This document shows, one piece after another, positions 24,852 through 34,200 of a DNA stretch of 61,666 nucleotides (the first letter of the stretch is position 1; every line of letters begins with the position of its first letter). The stretch covers positions 1-61,666 of the forward strand of contig NZ_JPQU01000042.1 in the NCBI RefSeq assembly GCF_000737245.1, given 5' to 3'. Under the pieces are notes generated by a model. The model made no database searches, was not told the origin of the DNA, and saw only the letters and a program-made list of their open reading frames with translations. The stretch is from Pseudomonas syringae. GTDB lineage: Bacteria > Pseudomonadota > Gammaproteobacteria > Pseudomonadales > Pseudomonadaceae. A program made the position numbers and the translations under genes.

Positions 24852-26384
24852 ATGACTACCACGCCAAAACCTCTGGTGCTGATCATTCTGGACGGCTTCG
24901 GACACAGCGAGAGCCACGAAGGCAACGCCATTCTGGCAGCCAAAATGCCGGTGATGGACCGCTTGTACAAGTCGATGCCCAACGGCCTGATCTCGGGCTC
25001 AGGCATGGACGTTGGCCTGCCTGACGGACAGATGGGCAACTCCGAAGTCGGGCACATGAACCTGGGTGCCGGGCGAGTGGTTTATCAGGACTTCACCCGC
25101 GTGACCAAATCCATTCGCGACGGCGAGTTCTTCCAGAACCCGACCATTTGCAATGCCGTCGACAAAGCGGTTGGCGCAGGCAAGGCGGTGCATATCCTTG
25201 GTTTGCTCTCCGATGGTGGCGTTCACAGCCATCAGGATCACTTGGTCGCCATGGCTGAACTGGCCGCACAACGTGGCGCAGAAAAGATCTACCTGCACGC
25301 CTTCCTCGACGGTCGCGATACGCCGCCGCGCAGTGCCAAAGCGTCCATCGAACTGCTGGACTCCACCTTCAGCCGTCTGGGCAAGGGCCGCATCGCCAGC
25401 ATCATCGGCCGCTACTTCGCCATGGACCGTGACAATCGTTGGGACCGCGTCGCACAGGCCTACAACCTGATCGTCGATGGCGACTCGCAATTCCAGGCCG
25501 CCAGCGCCGTAGAAGGCCTGGAAGCGGCTTACGCTCGCGACGAGAACGACGAGTTCGTCAAAGCCACCAGCATTGGTGACAAGGTCCGGGTCGAAGACGG
25601 CGATGCCGTGGTGTTCATGAACTTCCGTGCCGACCGCGCCCGGGAAATCACCCGCGTGTTTGTCGAGGACGATTTCAAGGACTTCGAGCGCGCCCGCCAG
25701 CCGAAGGTCAACTACGTAATGCTGACTCAGTACGCGGCCAGCATCCCCGCCCCGTCGGCATTTGCGGCCGGCAGTCTGAAAAACGTGCTGGGCGAATACC
25801 TCGCCGCCAAAGGCAAGACTCAACTGCGCATTGCGGAAACCGAGAAATACGCTCACGTGACGTTCTTTTTCTCGGGCGGCCGTGAAGAACCTTTCCCTGG
25901 CGAAGAGCGCATCCTCATTCCTTCGCCAAAGGTCGCCACTTACGACCTGCAGCCGGAGATGAGCGCGCCGGAAGTGACCGACAAGATCGTGGACGCCATT
26001 GAACATCAGCGCTACGACGTGATTGTCGTCAACTATGCCAACGGCGACATGGTCGGGCACAGCGGCATCATGGCAGCGGCGATCAAGGCGGTTGAATGCC
26101 TGGACGTGTGTGTAGGTCGCATCACTGAAGCCTTGGAGAAAGTCGGCGGCGAAGCTCTGTTGACCGCTGACCACGGCAACGTCGAACAAATGACCGATGA
26201 CCACACCGGTCAGGCGCACACCGCGCACACCTCCGAGCCGGTGCCGTTCATTTATATCGGCAAGCGCAAGCTGAAAGTCCGTGAAGGTGGCGTGCTTGCC
26301 GACATCGCGCCCACCATGCTGGAGCTGATGGGGCTGGAGAAACCGGAAGAAATGACCGGTCACTCGATCCTCGTCGCGGAGTAA
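24852..26384 (+). CDS. gpmI: 2,3-bisphosphoglycerate-independent phosphoglycerate mutase
   Basis: 510-aa glycolytic enzyme interconverting 3- and 2-phosphoglycerate; manganese-dependent, alkaline-phosphatase superfamily. Phosphoserine Ser64 lies in QMGNSEVGH; metal ligands are seen in LILDGFG (Asp14), HDxD-like ADHGNVEQM and the HTAHTSEPVPF block. A GTG nine bases upstream is possible but the ATG at 24852 fits the family start. Followed by envC, ctpA and yibQ on the same strand but separated from them by a terminator. Confidence 0.96.
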   Translation: MTTTPKPLVLIILDGFGHSESHEGNAILAAKMPVMDRLYKSMPNGLISGSGMDVGLPDGQMGNSEVGHMNLGAGRVVYQDFTRVTKSIRDGEFFQNPTICNAVDKAVGAGKAVHILGLLSDGGVHSHQDHLVAMAELAAQRGAEKIYLHAFLDGRDTPPRSAKASIELLDSTFSRLGKGRIASIIGRYFAMDRDNRWDRVAQAYNLIVDGDSQFQAASAVEGLEAAYARDENDEFVKATSIGDKVRVEDGDAVVFMNFRADRAREITRVFVEDDFKDFERARQPKVNYVMLTQYAASIPAPSAFAAGSLKNVLGEYLAAKGKTQLRIAETEKYAHVTFFFSGGREEPFPGEERILIPSPKVATYDLQPEMSAPEVTDKIVDAIEHQRYDVIVVNYANGDMVGHSGIMAAAIKAVECLDVCVGRITEALEKVGGEALLTADHGNVEQMTDDHTGQAHTAHTSEPVPFIYIGKRKLKVREGGVLADIAPTMLELMGLEKPEEMTGHSILVAE

Positions 26385-26392
26385 AACCCGCA

Positions 26393-26427
26393 ACCGGCAT
26401 GTCGAACCGCGGCATGCCGGTTTTTTT
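26393..26427 (+). terminator. Rho-independent terminator after gpmI
   Basis: Stem ACCGGCATG / CATGCCGGT with a 10-12-base loop, then seven T residues. Confidence 0.9.
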
Positions 26428-26536
26428 ATTCTGTATTTGTAGGCATGGCCTCCAGCGAGGCGTTTTTTTCGCAACGTAGGGCGGGCATACTAGGCCTGTC
26501 ATTTTTTCTCACAATTGCTCGGTATCGCCCACCCTC

Positions 26537-27859
26537 ATGCTTCGCGCCTTGATCACCCTTGTTTTGATCTGCCTGCTCAATCCGGCTTTTGCCGATGATG
26601 AGCGCGCGCAAACCCAGAAACAGATTGACGCTGCGCGTCAGGACGTCGCCGAACTGCAAAAAGCCCTGGGCGACCTGCAGAAAGAGAAAGCCGGCGTGCA
26701 GAAGGACCTGCGCGGTACTGAAACCGAAATGGGTAAGCTGGAAAAGCAGGTCGAGGTCCTGCAAAAGGAACTAAAAAAGACCGAAGTCGAGCTCCAGCGG
26801 CTCGACCATGAAAAAAAGAAGCTGCAGAGCGCTCGCGTTGAACAGCAACGCCTGATCGCCATTCAGGCCCGGGCTGCGTATCAGAGCGGTCGGCAGGAAT
26901 ACCTCAAGCTGTTGCTTAATCAGCAACACCCGGAGAAGTTCGCCCGCACCCTGACTTACTACGATTACATGAGTCAGGCGCGTCTGGCTCAGCTGCAGGC
27001 GTTCAACGAGACCTTGCGCCAACTGGCGGGCGTAGAGAAAGACATCGATCTGCAACAGGCACAACTGCTGGTGCAGAAGAGCAGCCTTGAAGAACAGCGT
27101 GAAGAACTCGACAAGGTTCGACAGGAGCGGCAGAAAGTCCTGGCCAAGCTCAATAACGATTACAAGGCTCGCGACCAAAAACTCCAATCTCGACAGCAGG
27201 ATCAGGCGGATCTGGCTAAAGTCCTCAAGACTATTGAAGAGACGCTTGCCCGCCAGGCCCGCGAAGCTGAGGAGGCGCGGCAGAAAGCATTGATTGCTGC
27301 ACGCGAGGCTGAAGAAAAGCGCCAGCGTGAAGCCGAAGCCCTTGCCAAAAACAACAGCCGCGACGACAGCAGAACCGATAGCGATGACGCCCCGAAACGC
27401 CCGGTCAAAGCGCCCGGACCGATGGTTTCCAGCGCAGGCGCTTCCTATGGCGGTGCTTTTGTTAGTGCCAAAGGAAAACTTCCCTGGCCGGTTGATGGTC
27501 GATTACTCGCACGCTTTGGTGATGCGCGTGGCGACGATGCCCGCTCCACCTGGGACGGCGTAATGATCAGCGCTTCGGCCGGCAGTCAGGTTCATGCCGT
27601 GCACGGTGGTCGGGTGGTGTTCGCAGACTGGTTGCGTGGCGCCGGGCTTCTGGTCATTCTCGACCATGGCAACGGCTATTTGAGTTTGTACGGTCACAAC
27701 CAGTCGCTGCTTAAAGCGGCTGGTGACATTGTTAAAGCAGGTGAGGCCATCTCCACGGTCGGTAACAGTGGCGGACAGGACACCCCAGCGTTGTATTTCG
27801 CTATTCGTCAGCAGGGTCGCCCCAGTGATCCGGCCCAATGGTGCCGCACTCAAGGATAA
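26537..27859 (+). CDS. envC: EnvC-like murein hydrolase activator with degenerate LytM domain
   Basis: 440-aa periplasmic protein. Signal peptide residues 1-18; coiled coil about 20-260 (long Gln/Glu/Lys/Leu-rich heptads); LytM/M23 domain about 320-440. The zinc ligands of active M23 enzymes are gone: WDGVMI replaces HxGxD and ALYFAIRQ replaces HxHFE. Such proteins activate amidases (AmiA/B type) at the septum rather than cut peptidoglycan. Gene order gpmI-envC-yibQ matches E. coli with ctpA inserted. No strong RBS is visible at the ATG; the start is set by the signal peptide. Confidence 0.93.
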   Translation: MLRALITLVLICLLNPAFADDERAQTQKQIDAARQDVAELQKALGDLQKEKAGVQKDLRGTETEMGKLEKQVEVLQKELKKTEVELQRLDHEKKKLQSARVEQQRLIAIQARAAYQSGRQEYLKLLLNQQHPEKFARTLTYYDYMSQARLAQLQAFNETLRQLAGVEKDIDLQQAQLLVQKSSLEEQREELDKVRQERQKVLAKLNNDYKARDQKLQSRQQDQADLAKVLKTIEETLARQAREAEEARQKALIAAREAEEKRQREAEALAKNNSRDDSRTDSDDAPKRPVKAPGPMVSSAGASYGGAFVSAKGKLPWPVDGRLLARFGDARGDDARSTWDGVMISASAGSQVHAVHGGRVVFADWLRGAGLLVILDHGNGYLSLYGHNQSLLKAAGDIVKAGEAISTVGNSGGQDTPALYFAIRQQGRPSDPAQWCRTQG

Positions 27860-27889
27860 GTCGGTATCAACTTCAGGAGTTCGTTAGAC

Positions 27890-29212
27890 ATGCCGTATCT
27901 GTCCCGCCTCACCTCGCTGGCTCTCGCGATTGCCGTGGTCATCGGCGCACCTCTGGCTCAGGCTGCTGAAGTCAAGGCAAAACCTGCCGACATCCCGTCT
28001 GCGGCGAGCAATGCCAAGGCGCCTTTGCCCCTGGAAGAGCTGCGCACCTTTGCCGAGGTCATGGACCGGGTGAAGGCCGCCTACGTTGAGCCGGTTGACG
28101 ACAAGACCCTGCTGGAAAATGCCATCAAAGGCATGCTCAGCAACCTTGACCCGCACTCGGCTTACCTCGGCCCGGAAGACTTCCAGGAATTGCAGGAAAG
28201 CACCAGCGGCGAGTTCGGTGGACTGGGTATCGAAGTTGGCGTCGAAGATGGCTTCGTCAAAGTGGTCTCGCCCATTGACGATACTCCGGCTTCCAAGGCG
28301 GGCATTGAAGCGGGCGACCTGATCGTCAAGATCAATGGCGCACCGACGCAAGGTCAGACCATGCAGGAAGCGGTCGACAAGATGCGCGGCAAAATCGGCG
28401 AGAAGATCACTCTGACGCTGGTACGTGACGGCGGTAATCCGTTCGACGTGACGCTGGCCCGGGCGACCATCCAGGTCAAGAGCGTCAAGGCGCAGATGCT
28501 CGAGAACGGCTACGGCTATATCCGCATTACCCAGTTCCAGGTCAAGACCGGCGACGAAGTCGGCAAGGCGCTGGCCAAGTTCCGTAAAGACAACAGCAAG
28601 AAAATGAGCGGGCTGATTCTCGACCTGCGCAACAACCCTGGCGGCGTGCTGCAATCGGCGGTTGAAGTGGCTGACCACTTCCTGACCAAGGGCCTGATCG
28701 TCTACACCAAAGGCCGCATCGCCAACTCCGAACTGCGCTTCTCGGCGGATCCGGCCGATGCCAGCGAAGGCGTACCACTGGTGGTGTTGATCAACGGCGG
28801 CAGCGCTTCGGCATCGGAAATCGTTGCCGGCGCATTGCAGGATCAGAAACGCGGCATCCTGATGGGCACCGACAGCTTCGGCAAAGGCTCGGTACAAACC
28901 GTGTTGCCGCTGAATAATGATCGCGCTCTGAAAATCACCACGGCGCTGTACTACACGCCTAACGGTCGCTCGATTCAGGCTCAGGGCATCAACCCGGACA
29001 TCGTTGTGCGGCGTGCCAAAGTCACCAACGAAACCGACGGCGAAAACTACAAGGAAGCCGATCTGCTCGGTCACCTGGGGAACGGCAATGGCGGCGCGGA
29101 CAAACCGACCGTCAAAGGCGGTGCCAGCAAAGCGCGTCCTCAGGATGACGACTTCCAGCTGAGCCAGGCCCTGAGCCTGCTCAAGGGCCTGAGTATCACG
29201 CGCGGCAATTGA
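27890..29212 (+). CDS. ctpA: Carboxyl-terminal processing protease CtpA (S41)
   Basis: 440-aa secreted serine protease; signal peptide residues 1-24 (ending AQAA). N-terminal helices, PDZ domain about 90-180 (GGLGIEVGVEDGFVKVVSP), then the S41 catalytic core. The Ser-Lys dyad is Ser307 in GGSASASEI and Lys332 in SFGKGSVQ, 25 residues apart as in the family. AGGAG precedes the ATG. In P. aeruginosa CtpA with lipoprotein LbcA degrades endopeptidases that cut cell-wall crosslinks, fitting the neighbouring murein genes. Confidence 0.95.
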   Translation: MPYLSRLTSLALAIAVVIGAPLAQAAEVKAKPADIPSAASNAKAPLPLEELRTFAEVMDRVKAAYVEPVDDKTLLENAIKGMLSNLDPHSAYLGPEDFQELQESTSGEFGGLGIEVGVEDGFVKVVSPIDDTPASKAGIEAGDLIVKINGAPTQGQTMQEAVDKMRGKIGEKITLTLVRDGGNPFDVTLARATIQVKSVKAQMLENGYGYIRITQFQVKTGDEVGKALAKFRKDNSKKMSGLILDLRNNPGGVLQSAVEVADHFLTKGLIVYTKGRIANSELRFSADPADASEGVPLVVLINGGSASASEIVAGALQDQKRGILMGTDSFGKGSVQTVLPLNNDRALKITTALYYTPNGRSIQAQGINPDIVVRRAKVTNETDGENYKEADLLGHLGNGNGGADKPTVKGGASKARPQDDDFQLSQALSLLKGLSITRGN

Positions 29213-29215
29213 GCC

Positions 29216-30004
29216 ATGCGTCTGCTTCTGTCACGTTGCTTGCTGGTCGTCACTTGCCTGGCTGGCGCTGCTCATGCAGCGCCAGCCGAGCAGGCGAAAA
29301 CACCTCGCACGGCTTACCTCACACTGATCATCGATGACCTGGGCCAGAATCCGGCCCGGGATCAGCGCGTGCTGAATTTGCCCGGCCCGGTCACCCTGGC
29401 CATCATGCCTGATACGCCGCATGCTGCTGAGTTCGCACGACAGGGTCATCGCGCGGGCAAAACGGTGATGCTGCACATGCCCATGGATCCGGCCACCGGC
29501 CCATTCGCGTGGCATCCCGACCTGCCATTGGCAGAGCTGGAAAGCCGACTCAACGCTGCCCTGCTGAAAGTCCCTTACGCCGCAGGCATCAACAACCACA
29601 TGGGCAGTCGCATGACCGCCGAACCCGTCGCCATGGGTTGGCTGGTGGCCGAGTTGCAGCGGCGCCATCTGTTTTTTGTCGACAGCCGCACCAGTGCAAA
29701 AACCGTGGCTGCCGCCCAGGCGCAGAAAATCGGCCTGGCCAGCGTGTCGAGGGATGTATTCCTCGACGACGAGCGCACCGCAGAAGCCATCACCCGGCAA
29801 CTGAAGATCGCGATTGAGCTGGCTCACAAGCAGGGTTCGGCAGTGATGATCGGCCATCCCTACCCGGTGACACTGGATGTGCTGGAGCGAGAAATGCCAC
29901 GCCTCAAGGCCCAGGGCATCGACTGGATTGACGTGCGCCGAATGATCAGCGTGCGCGGCAATCAGGCCATGGCCGGGCATGGTAAAGACGGGGTTTATCG
30001 TTGA
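29216..30004 (+). CDS. yibQ: Divergent polysaccharide deacetylase family protein (YibQ)
   Basis: 262-aa secreted protein with signal peptide 1-20 and the DUF610-type deacetylase-like fold (YLTLIIDDLGQNPARDQR, LHMPMDPATGP, GINNHMGSRMTAEPVAM). The Asp-Asp and His residues suggest a metal site; the activity is unproven. It starts three bases after the ctpA stop, so both are one message. Conserved neighbour of envC in many gamma-proteobacteria. Confidence 0.9.
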   Translation: MRLLLSRCLLVVTCLAGAAHAAPAEQAKTPRTAYLTLIIDDLGQNPARDQRVLNLPGPVTLAIMPDTPHAAEFARQGHRAGKTVMLHMPMDPATGPFAWHPDLPLAELESRLNAALLKVPYAAGINNHMGSRMTAEPVAMGWLVAELQRRHLFFVDSRTSAKTVAAAQAQKIGLASVSRDVFLDDERTAEAITRQLKIAIELAHKQGSAVMIGHPYPVTLDVLEREMPRLKAQGIDWIDVRRMISVRGNQAMAGHGKDGVYR

Positions 30005-30077
30005 GCGAGAACAGACAGCAGCTTCGGTGAACCCCGCACTGGTGGGAGACTCCATGTTGCTCACAGGCGGATCTGAC

Positions 30078-30173
30078 GACGTGGGACCGGCTTTAGCCGG
30101 GAAGGCAGGATTTCAGGCGATACATTTCGCGTGGCTGTACTGGCCTCTTCCCGGCTAAAGCCGGTCCCACGTC
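30078..30173. repeat. REP-like doublet, GGGACCGGCTTTAGCCGGGAAG type
   Basis: Arm GACGTGGGACCGGCTTTAGC... at 30078-30104 and its reverse complement at 30147-30173. It lies between two convergent genes and may end both transcripts. Confidence 0.9.
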
Positions 30174-30243
30174 GACTCGACAATCTGCGGCGCAGACCAG
30201 GCACCGCGCACACTTCAGATCGCATCCAGCAGGTCAGTTCGAC

Positions 30244-31020
30244 TCAACGATACCGCCCCAGTATTTTCTCGACACTGCCTTCGGCTCGCAGTTGATCCAG
30301 CGCGGTTTGCAGTTTGTTGACCACTTCATCTGGCGTTTCTTTGTTCAGCGCCAGGTACAAGTCAGCGTGGTGAAAGCGCAGCACGGTCTTGAGCCCGGTA
30401 ACGCCTTCCATTCTGGCGAGATAAGGGCCGGTCGGATCACCAGCGGCCCAGAGATCGATCTGGCCGTTAACGAGCTTTTTCGCGTTGTCCTGATCTCGCA
30501 GCAACAGGATGGGTTTCAACCCCTGGGCCAGCAGCCGCTCGCCGATGGCATCACCTTTGTAAGCACCGATGCGGTAGGCCTTGGCCTGCTCGAGAGATGT
30601 CAGTTTGATCGGGCTGTCAGCTTTGGCCAGCATGATCCAGTCGTAGGCCCCCACCGGACCGACCCATTTGAAAAGCGCTTCACGCTCGGGCAAACGTGCA
30701 GTGGAGAACACGCCGTAACCGGGTTTCTCCAGAGCCAGTTTGTAGATGCGCTCCCACGGGAAGCGCAAGGTCATGCTGTAGCTGACGCCAGCACGCCTGA
30801 ACGTCTCGCGCACCACCTCTGAAGCAATGCCTTCGATGTTGCTTTCCTGAGCGAAATTTTTACCGTCAACCGCCATGTTGTAAGGCGGCAGGTTTTCCGT
30901 CATCAGCACGATAGTGTCGGCACTTGGCACGTCGATGGCATCGTCGGCTGCCGCGAGCTCGGTTGCCCCAGTCAGTAATGCGCTAAAAGCAGTTAGTGCA
31001 AAAAAACGAGATCTGAACAT
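30244..31020 (-). CDS. Periplasmic solute-binding protein, amino-acid ABC type (family 3)
   Basis: 258 aa from ATG 31020, with AGGA eight bases upstream; a signal peptide covers residues 1-24. The bacterial solute-binding family 3 fold is visible in DTIVLMTENLPPYNMAVDG, EGIASEVVRETFRRAGVSYSMTLRFPWERIYK and AYRIGAYKGDAIGERLL. The sequence ends VEKILGRYR. No permease or ATPase gene is next to it, so it may work with a transporter encoded elsewhere or as a free sensor. Similar lone receptors lie before hisF in P. aeruginosa. Ligand unknown; polar amino acids are most likely. Confidence 0.85.
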   Translation of the reverse strand: MFRSRFFALTAFSALLTGATELAAADDAIDVPSADTIVLMTENLPPYNMAVDGKNFAQESNIEGIASEVVRETFRRAGVSYSMTLRFPWERIYKLALEKPGYGVFSTARLPEREALFKWVGPVGAYDWIMLAKADSPIKLTSLEQAKAYRIGAYKGDAIGERLLAQGLKPILLLRDQDNAKKLVNGQIDLWAAGDPTGPYLARMEGVTGLKTVLRFHHADLYLALNKETPDEVVNKLQTALDQLRAEGSVEKILGRYR

Positions 31021-31120
31021 AAGCATCTTCCTGACGCGGACAGCGCACAGAGTGCAGTGCTGCAAAGGGCTTGTCCAGCTACACAGCGCGCACCGCAGGG
31101 CGATAAACGACGACGGTTCC

Positions 31121-31234
31121 ACGCAACATCCTGTCAACTATTGCCCCTGCAACATCATGATCTCGCCCGACCTGCTTCCTAGACTTCGCCCGCCAACCCA
31201 GTGGGGGATGGCAAGTCTAATAGGAGTATTGATC
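31121..31234 (+). repeat. Direct repeat copy A, promoter/leader of the protease-fusion gene
   Basis: Bases 31121-31179 match 34869-34929 at all but one position plus a 2-base indel. Weaker likeness runs on to the TATTGATC just before the start codon (31227-31234 against 34964-34971). Contains the RBS AGGAG at 31222-31226, which the downstream copy lacks. Confidence 0.85.
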
Positions 31235-31235
31235 A

Positions 31236-34200
31236 ATGGGCCAGGCTGTAACCCAGGCACTGACAAGGTCTTCAACACAGACGGCGTCCGCCTATGTCAT
31301 CGCAAAAAATAACGCCCCAAGGGCGAGGTTATCAGGTCTGAGATCTCAAATCTGCGGCGTGCAGAACACTATTACCGGGCTCGCACAGAAGCTCGAGGCG
31401 GATAAACCGGGCTGCACAACTCCTCACCGGTTCAGCTGGACGGAATCCGTCATGAACATGGTGCACAGTAATTATTTTAGAGACCCGAAAGATCGTCTCG
31501 CTAACGAACGGATGGCACTGTTTCAGGCAAAGGAACATCTGGACGCGCTGCGAAAGGAAGTCGAGCCTCTTGAAGAAGCCGATTTAATCTTTAAAACCAA
31601 CAAAAAAATCGTAAAAAAAGAAGCGCGTATTGCTGAGTTTGAAGCCCAAAAAAAACCTACACACGATGACCGAAAAAGCATAGACGCCCTGCGCGCCGAA
31701 CTAGACGAGCTGCGCACAATTCGCGACACCTTGTTGATCAAACATACGGGCAGGACACTGGCTATGCATGCCGAGGCAGGGATGCCTCTCGAGCAAATGT
31801 TACAAGTATGCGACCTCAGTCAACCGGCAAAAATGCTTTGTAATACCATTGAATGGATAACGACACCACACATGGTAGCCGGTGGCCCAGGCACTCTTGC
31901 ACTGCCGGGACTCGAGGCTGCAAATACGACCTCGCTTTATTCTGACGCCCCTTTGTCGCAAGTCCCCAATGGCACTTCCTCAAACGTCGAGACCGGACCG
32001 AGGCAATTGCCGCTCCAGTTGTGGGCGGTTCCCCAAGGGGCAGCCCCTACTCCAACAACCTCAAACAACCCACCAACTATCATCACCCCGCCCTCGGCAG
32101 GGGCTGTCGCTGACGAGCAGCAACGGCAACGGGCCGACCGCCTGATTGATGAAATCATTACCTCAATGCCAAACTCCGGCTACATGCCTCAGGATGGCAA
32201 CCACGATCCGGTATTGGCGCTGGCGGTACAGACCAAAGACTGGCCTGCCTATGCCAAGCTCGAGGTGCTTGATGCCAAGGGTCAGCATCTGGCGACCTTT
32301 GGCAAGCAAGCCGCCAGCAGAACCAATCAAACCATCACCCTTCAACGCCGCAGCAACGGCGAATACGTGAATGCCCACGACCCCCATCAGAGCGCATCCA
32401 ACCAGGAGCAGCTGCTGACCTTGCTCATTCAGAATCAACCCCGAAACTCCCAGCTCGGCCGCGGCGGAAACTTCTGGGGCAGTGACACGACAGCGGGAAG
32501 AATCGTGACCCTGCGCCAGCAAATCGCCGACCTGGCCAAGGCTGAGCGTCCCGAGCTGTTCAAGGCTGTGATCCACAGCAGTTGCAGCCAGACAGACCCC
32601 GGCCTGCCTGCTGCGGTCAAAAACAGGTTCATGCCTCTGGAGCGCTCACCGACCGGCACAGAACTGATGCGCAAGCTGCACAGCGAGAACCCTCACTTGA
32701 CCCCGGCCCGTCTCACCGAGCTATTGAACGCATCACCGCTGTCCGCTACCGAGCAAAACGTCTACCTAGAATCCGGCCATCTACCCACGGCTTTTAACCT
32801 GAACAAGGCCCGGATCGAGCAAGCGGTGCAACATGAGCTGGCCGTGGATGCGGTCTATCACACCCGCACCTACAACCCACAGGCCGATGCGTTGCTTAGA
32901 GATGCGACAACACAGGAACTGCTCAAAGTTAATCGAAACCTGAGGATTTTCGGCAAAGGGGAAACCTTTGATACGCAGACAGCAAAAGCTGGAGACGTGA
33001 TCCTGCGTGACTACGGCAATGGAGTCTATTGGGCTTACGACGTACCGAACGCCCAATATATTGAGGTCAATGCCGATACTGACAGCTTCTTCCGGGCTAT
33101 CGCCTCGGTTCTGCAACCCCATGAACATCGGGCACTGGGCATGACAGGCGAACCGGATGTGCGCGGGTTTCGTGAGCACATGGGTAAGGTGGTCGAACAA
33201 TCACCGTCGAACTTTCACCTCCCAAGCAGCAGTCCCATGCCTGCGACGACAGCCTCTACAACTGCGACTACATCTACACCCACATCGCCTCCCGCACCTT
33301 CCCCATCTGGAACTCCAACCCCAGTTAAAGACTTCGGTGCTGGGATGACCAACGGCGCACCCTCTACTGTTTTGCAAAATGCGAATGGTCAGAATGACCA
33401 CCTGCGAGGGATCGCTCGCTTAACTCGCAGCGATGGATATGTGTGTACCGCCACACTGCTCGACACAGCCCCCGCGGCCACTGAAACAAACACCCCTGCA
33501 TATATGTCGACGGCAGCCCACTGCGTGGACACCGGGATCGGAGCCATTGACACTGACAAAGCGCTCACGGGCACCGTAGAATTTGGTTATTTTGTTGATA
33601 CGCCTTCCCAGGTTTACCCGTTGAAACGTACCACTTACAGCAACTACCGCAATAACGATCTCGCCCTTGTCGAAATTGACACTTCCCTGCAAGCACTGAA
33701 TCGCGAAGGAATCCGCCCACTCGCTATTGCCAGCCATATACCCGCTAATGGAACTGATGCAATCGTCGTGGGAGCTCCTTTCGGGATAAGACCAGGCTAT
33801 CTGCGCGCCGCCGCCTGCCAGAGTCAGATTCCTGAGATCTCTGCATTTGTCGGGCTGGGGGATCGGTGGAATACGCGGCGGATGGTGACTAATCAATGCC
33901 GTGATACAAGCCCGGGTAGTTCAGGCGGCCCTGTAATGACACGCAATGGTGAGGTCTTTGGCGTGATGGCAGCCCAGAGCGTTCAGAGCGTCCAACAACC
34001 TGGAGGACGGCTACAGGAGAAATTTCTGTTCAACGTGGCGATCCCGGCAACTCACCTCAAGGATTGCTTCACCAACGGCGTATTCAATGCCAACGCTGTT
34101 AACTGCGAACTCTTCCCGGTCTTCGACATCAAACCCGACCACCCGCTTATGAGATACGCGAAAATCACACTTGATCAGGCCGGTAATCCGATTTATCCGA

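Noticed and set aside
24999..26474. Long open frame antisense to gpmI (491 codons)
   Set aside because: It mirrors the codon pattern of gpmI in high-GC DNA, has no RBS and reads as Val/His/Asp-rich sequence with no family likeness. The same holds for long antisense frames over the polyamine receptors (7031-8557), spuB (9716-11173), ctpA (27884-29074) and tktA (51691-53424).
31100..31235. hrp-box (type III regulon) promoter before the protease-fusion gene
   Set aside because: GGAACC is present only on the wrong strand and without a CCAC box at the proper distance.
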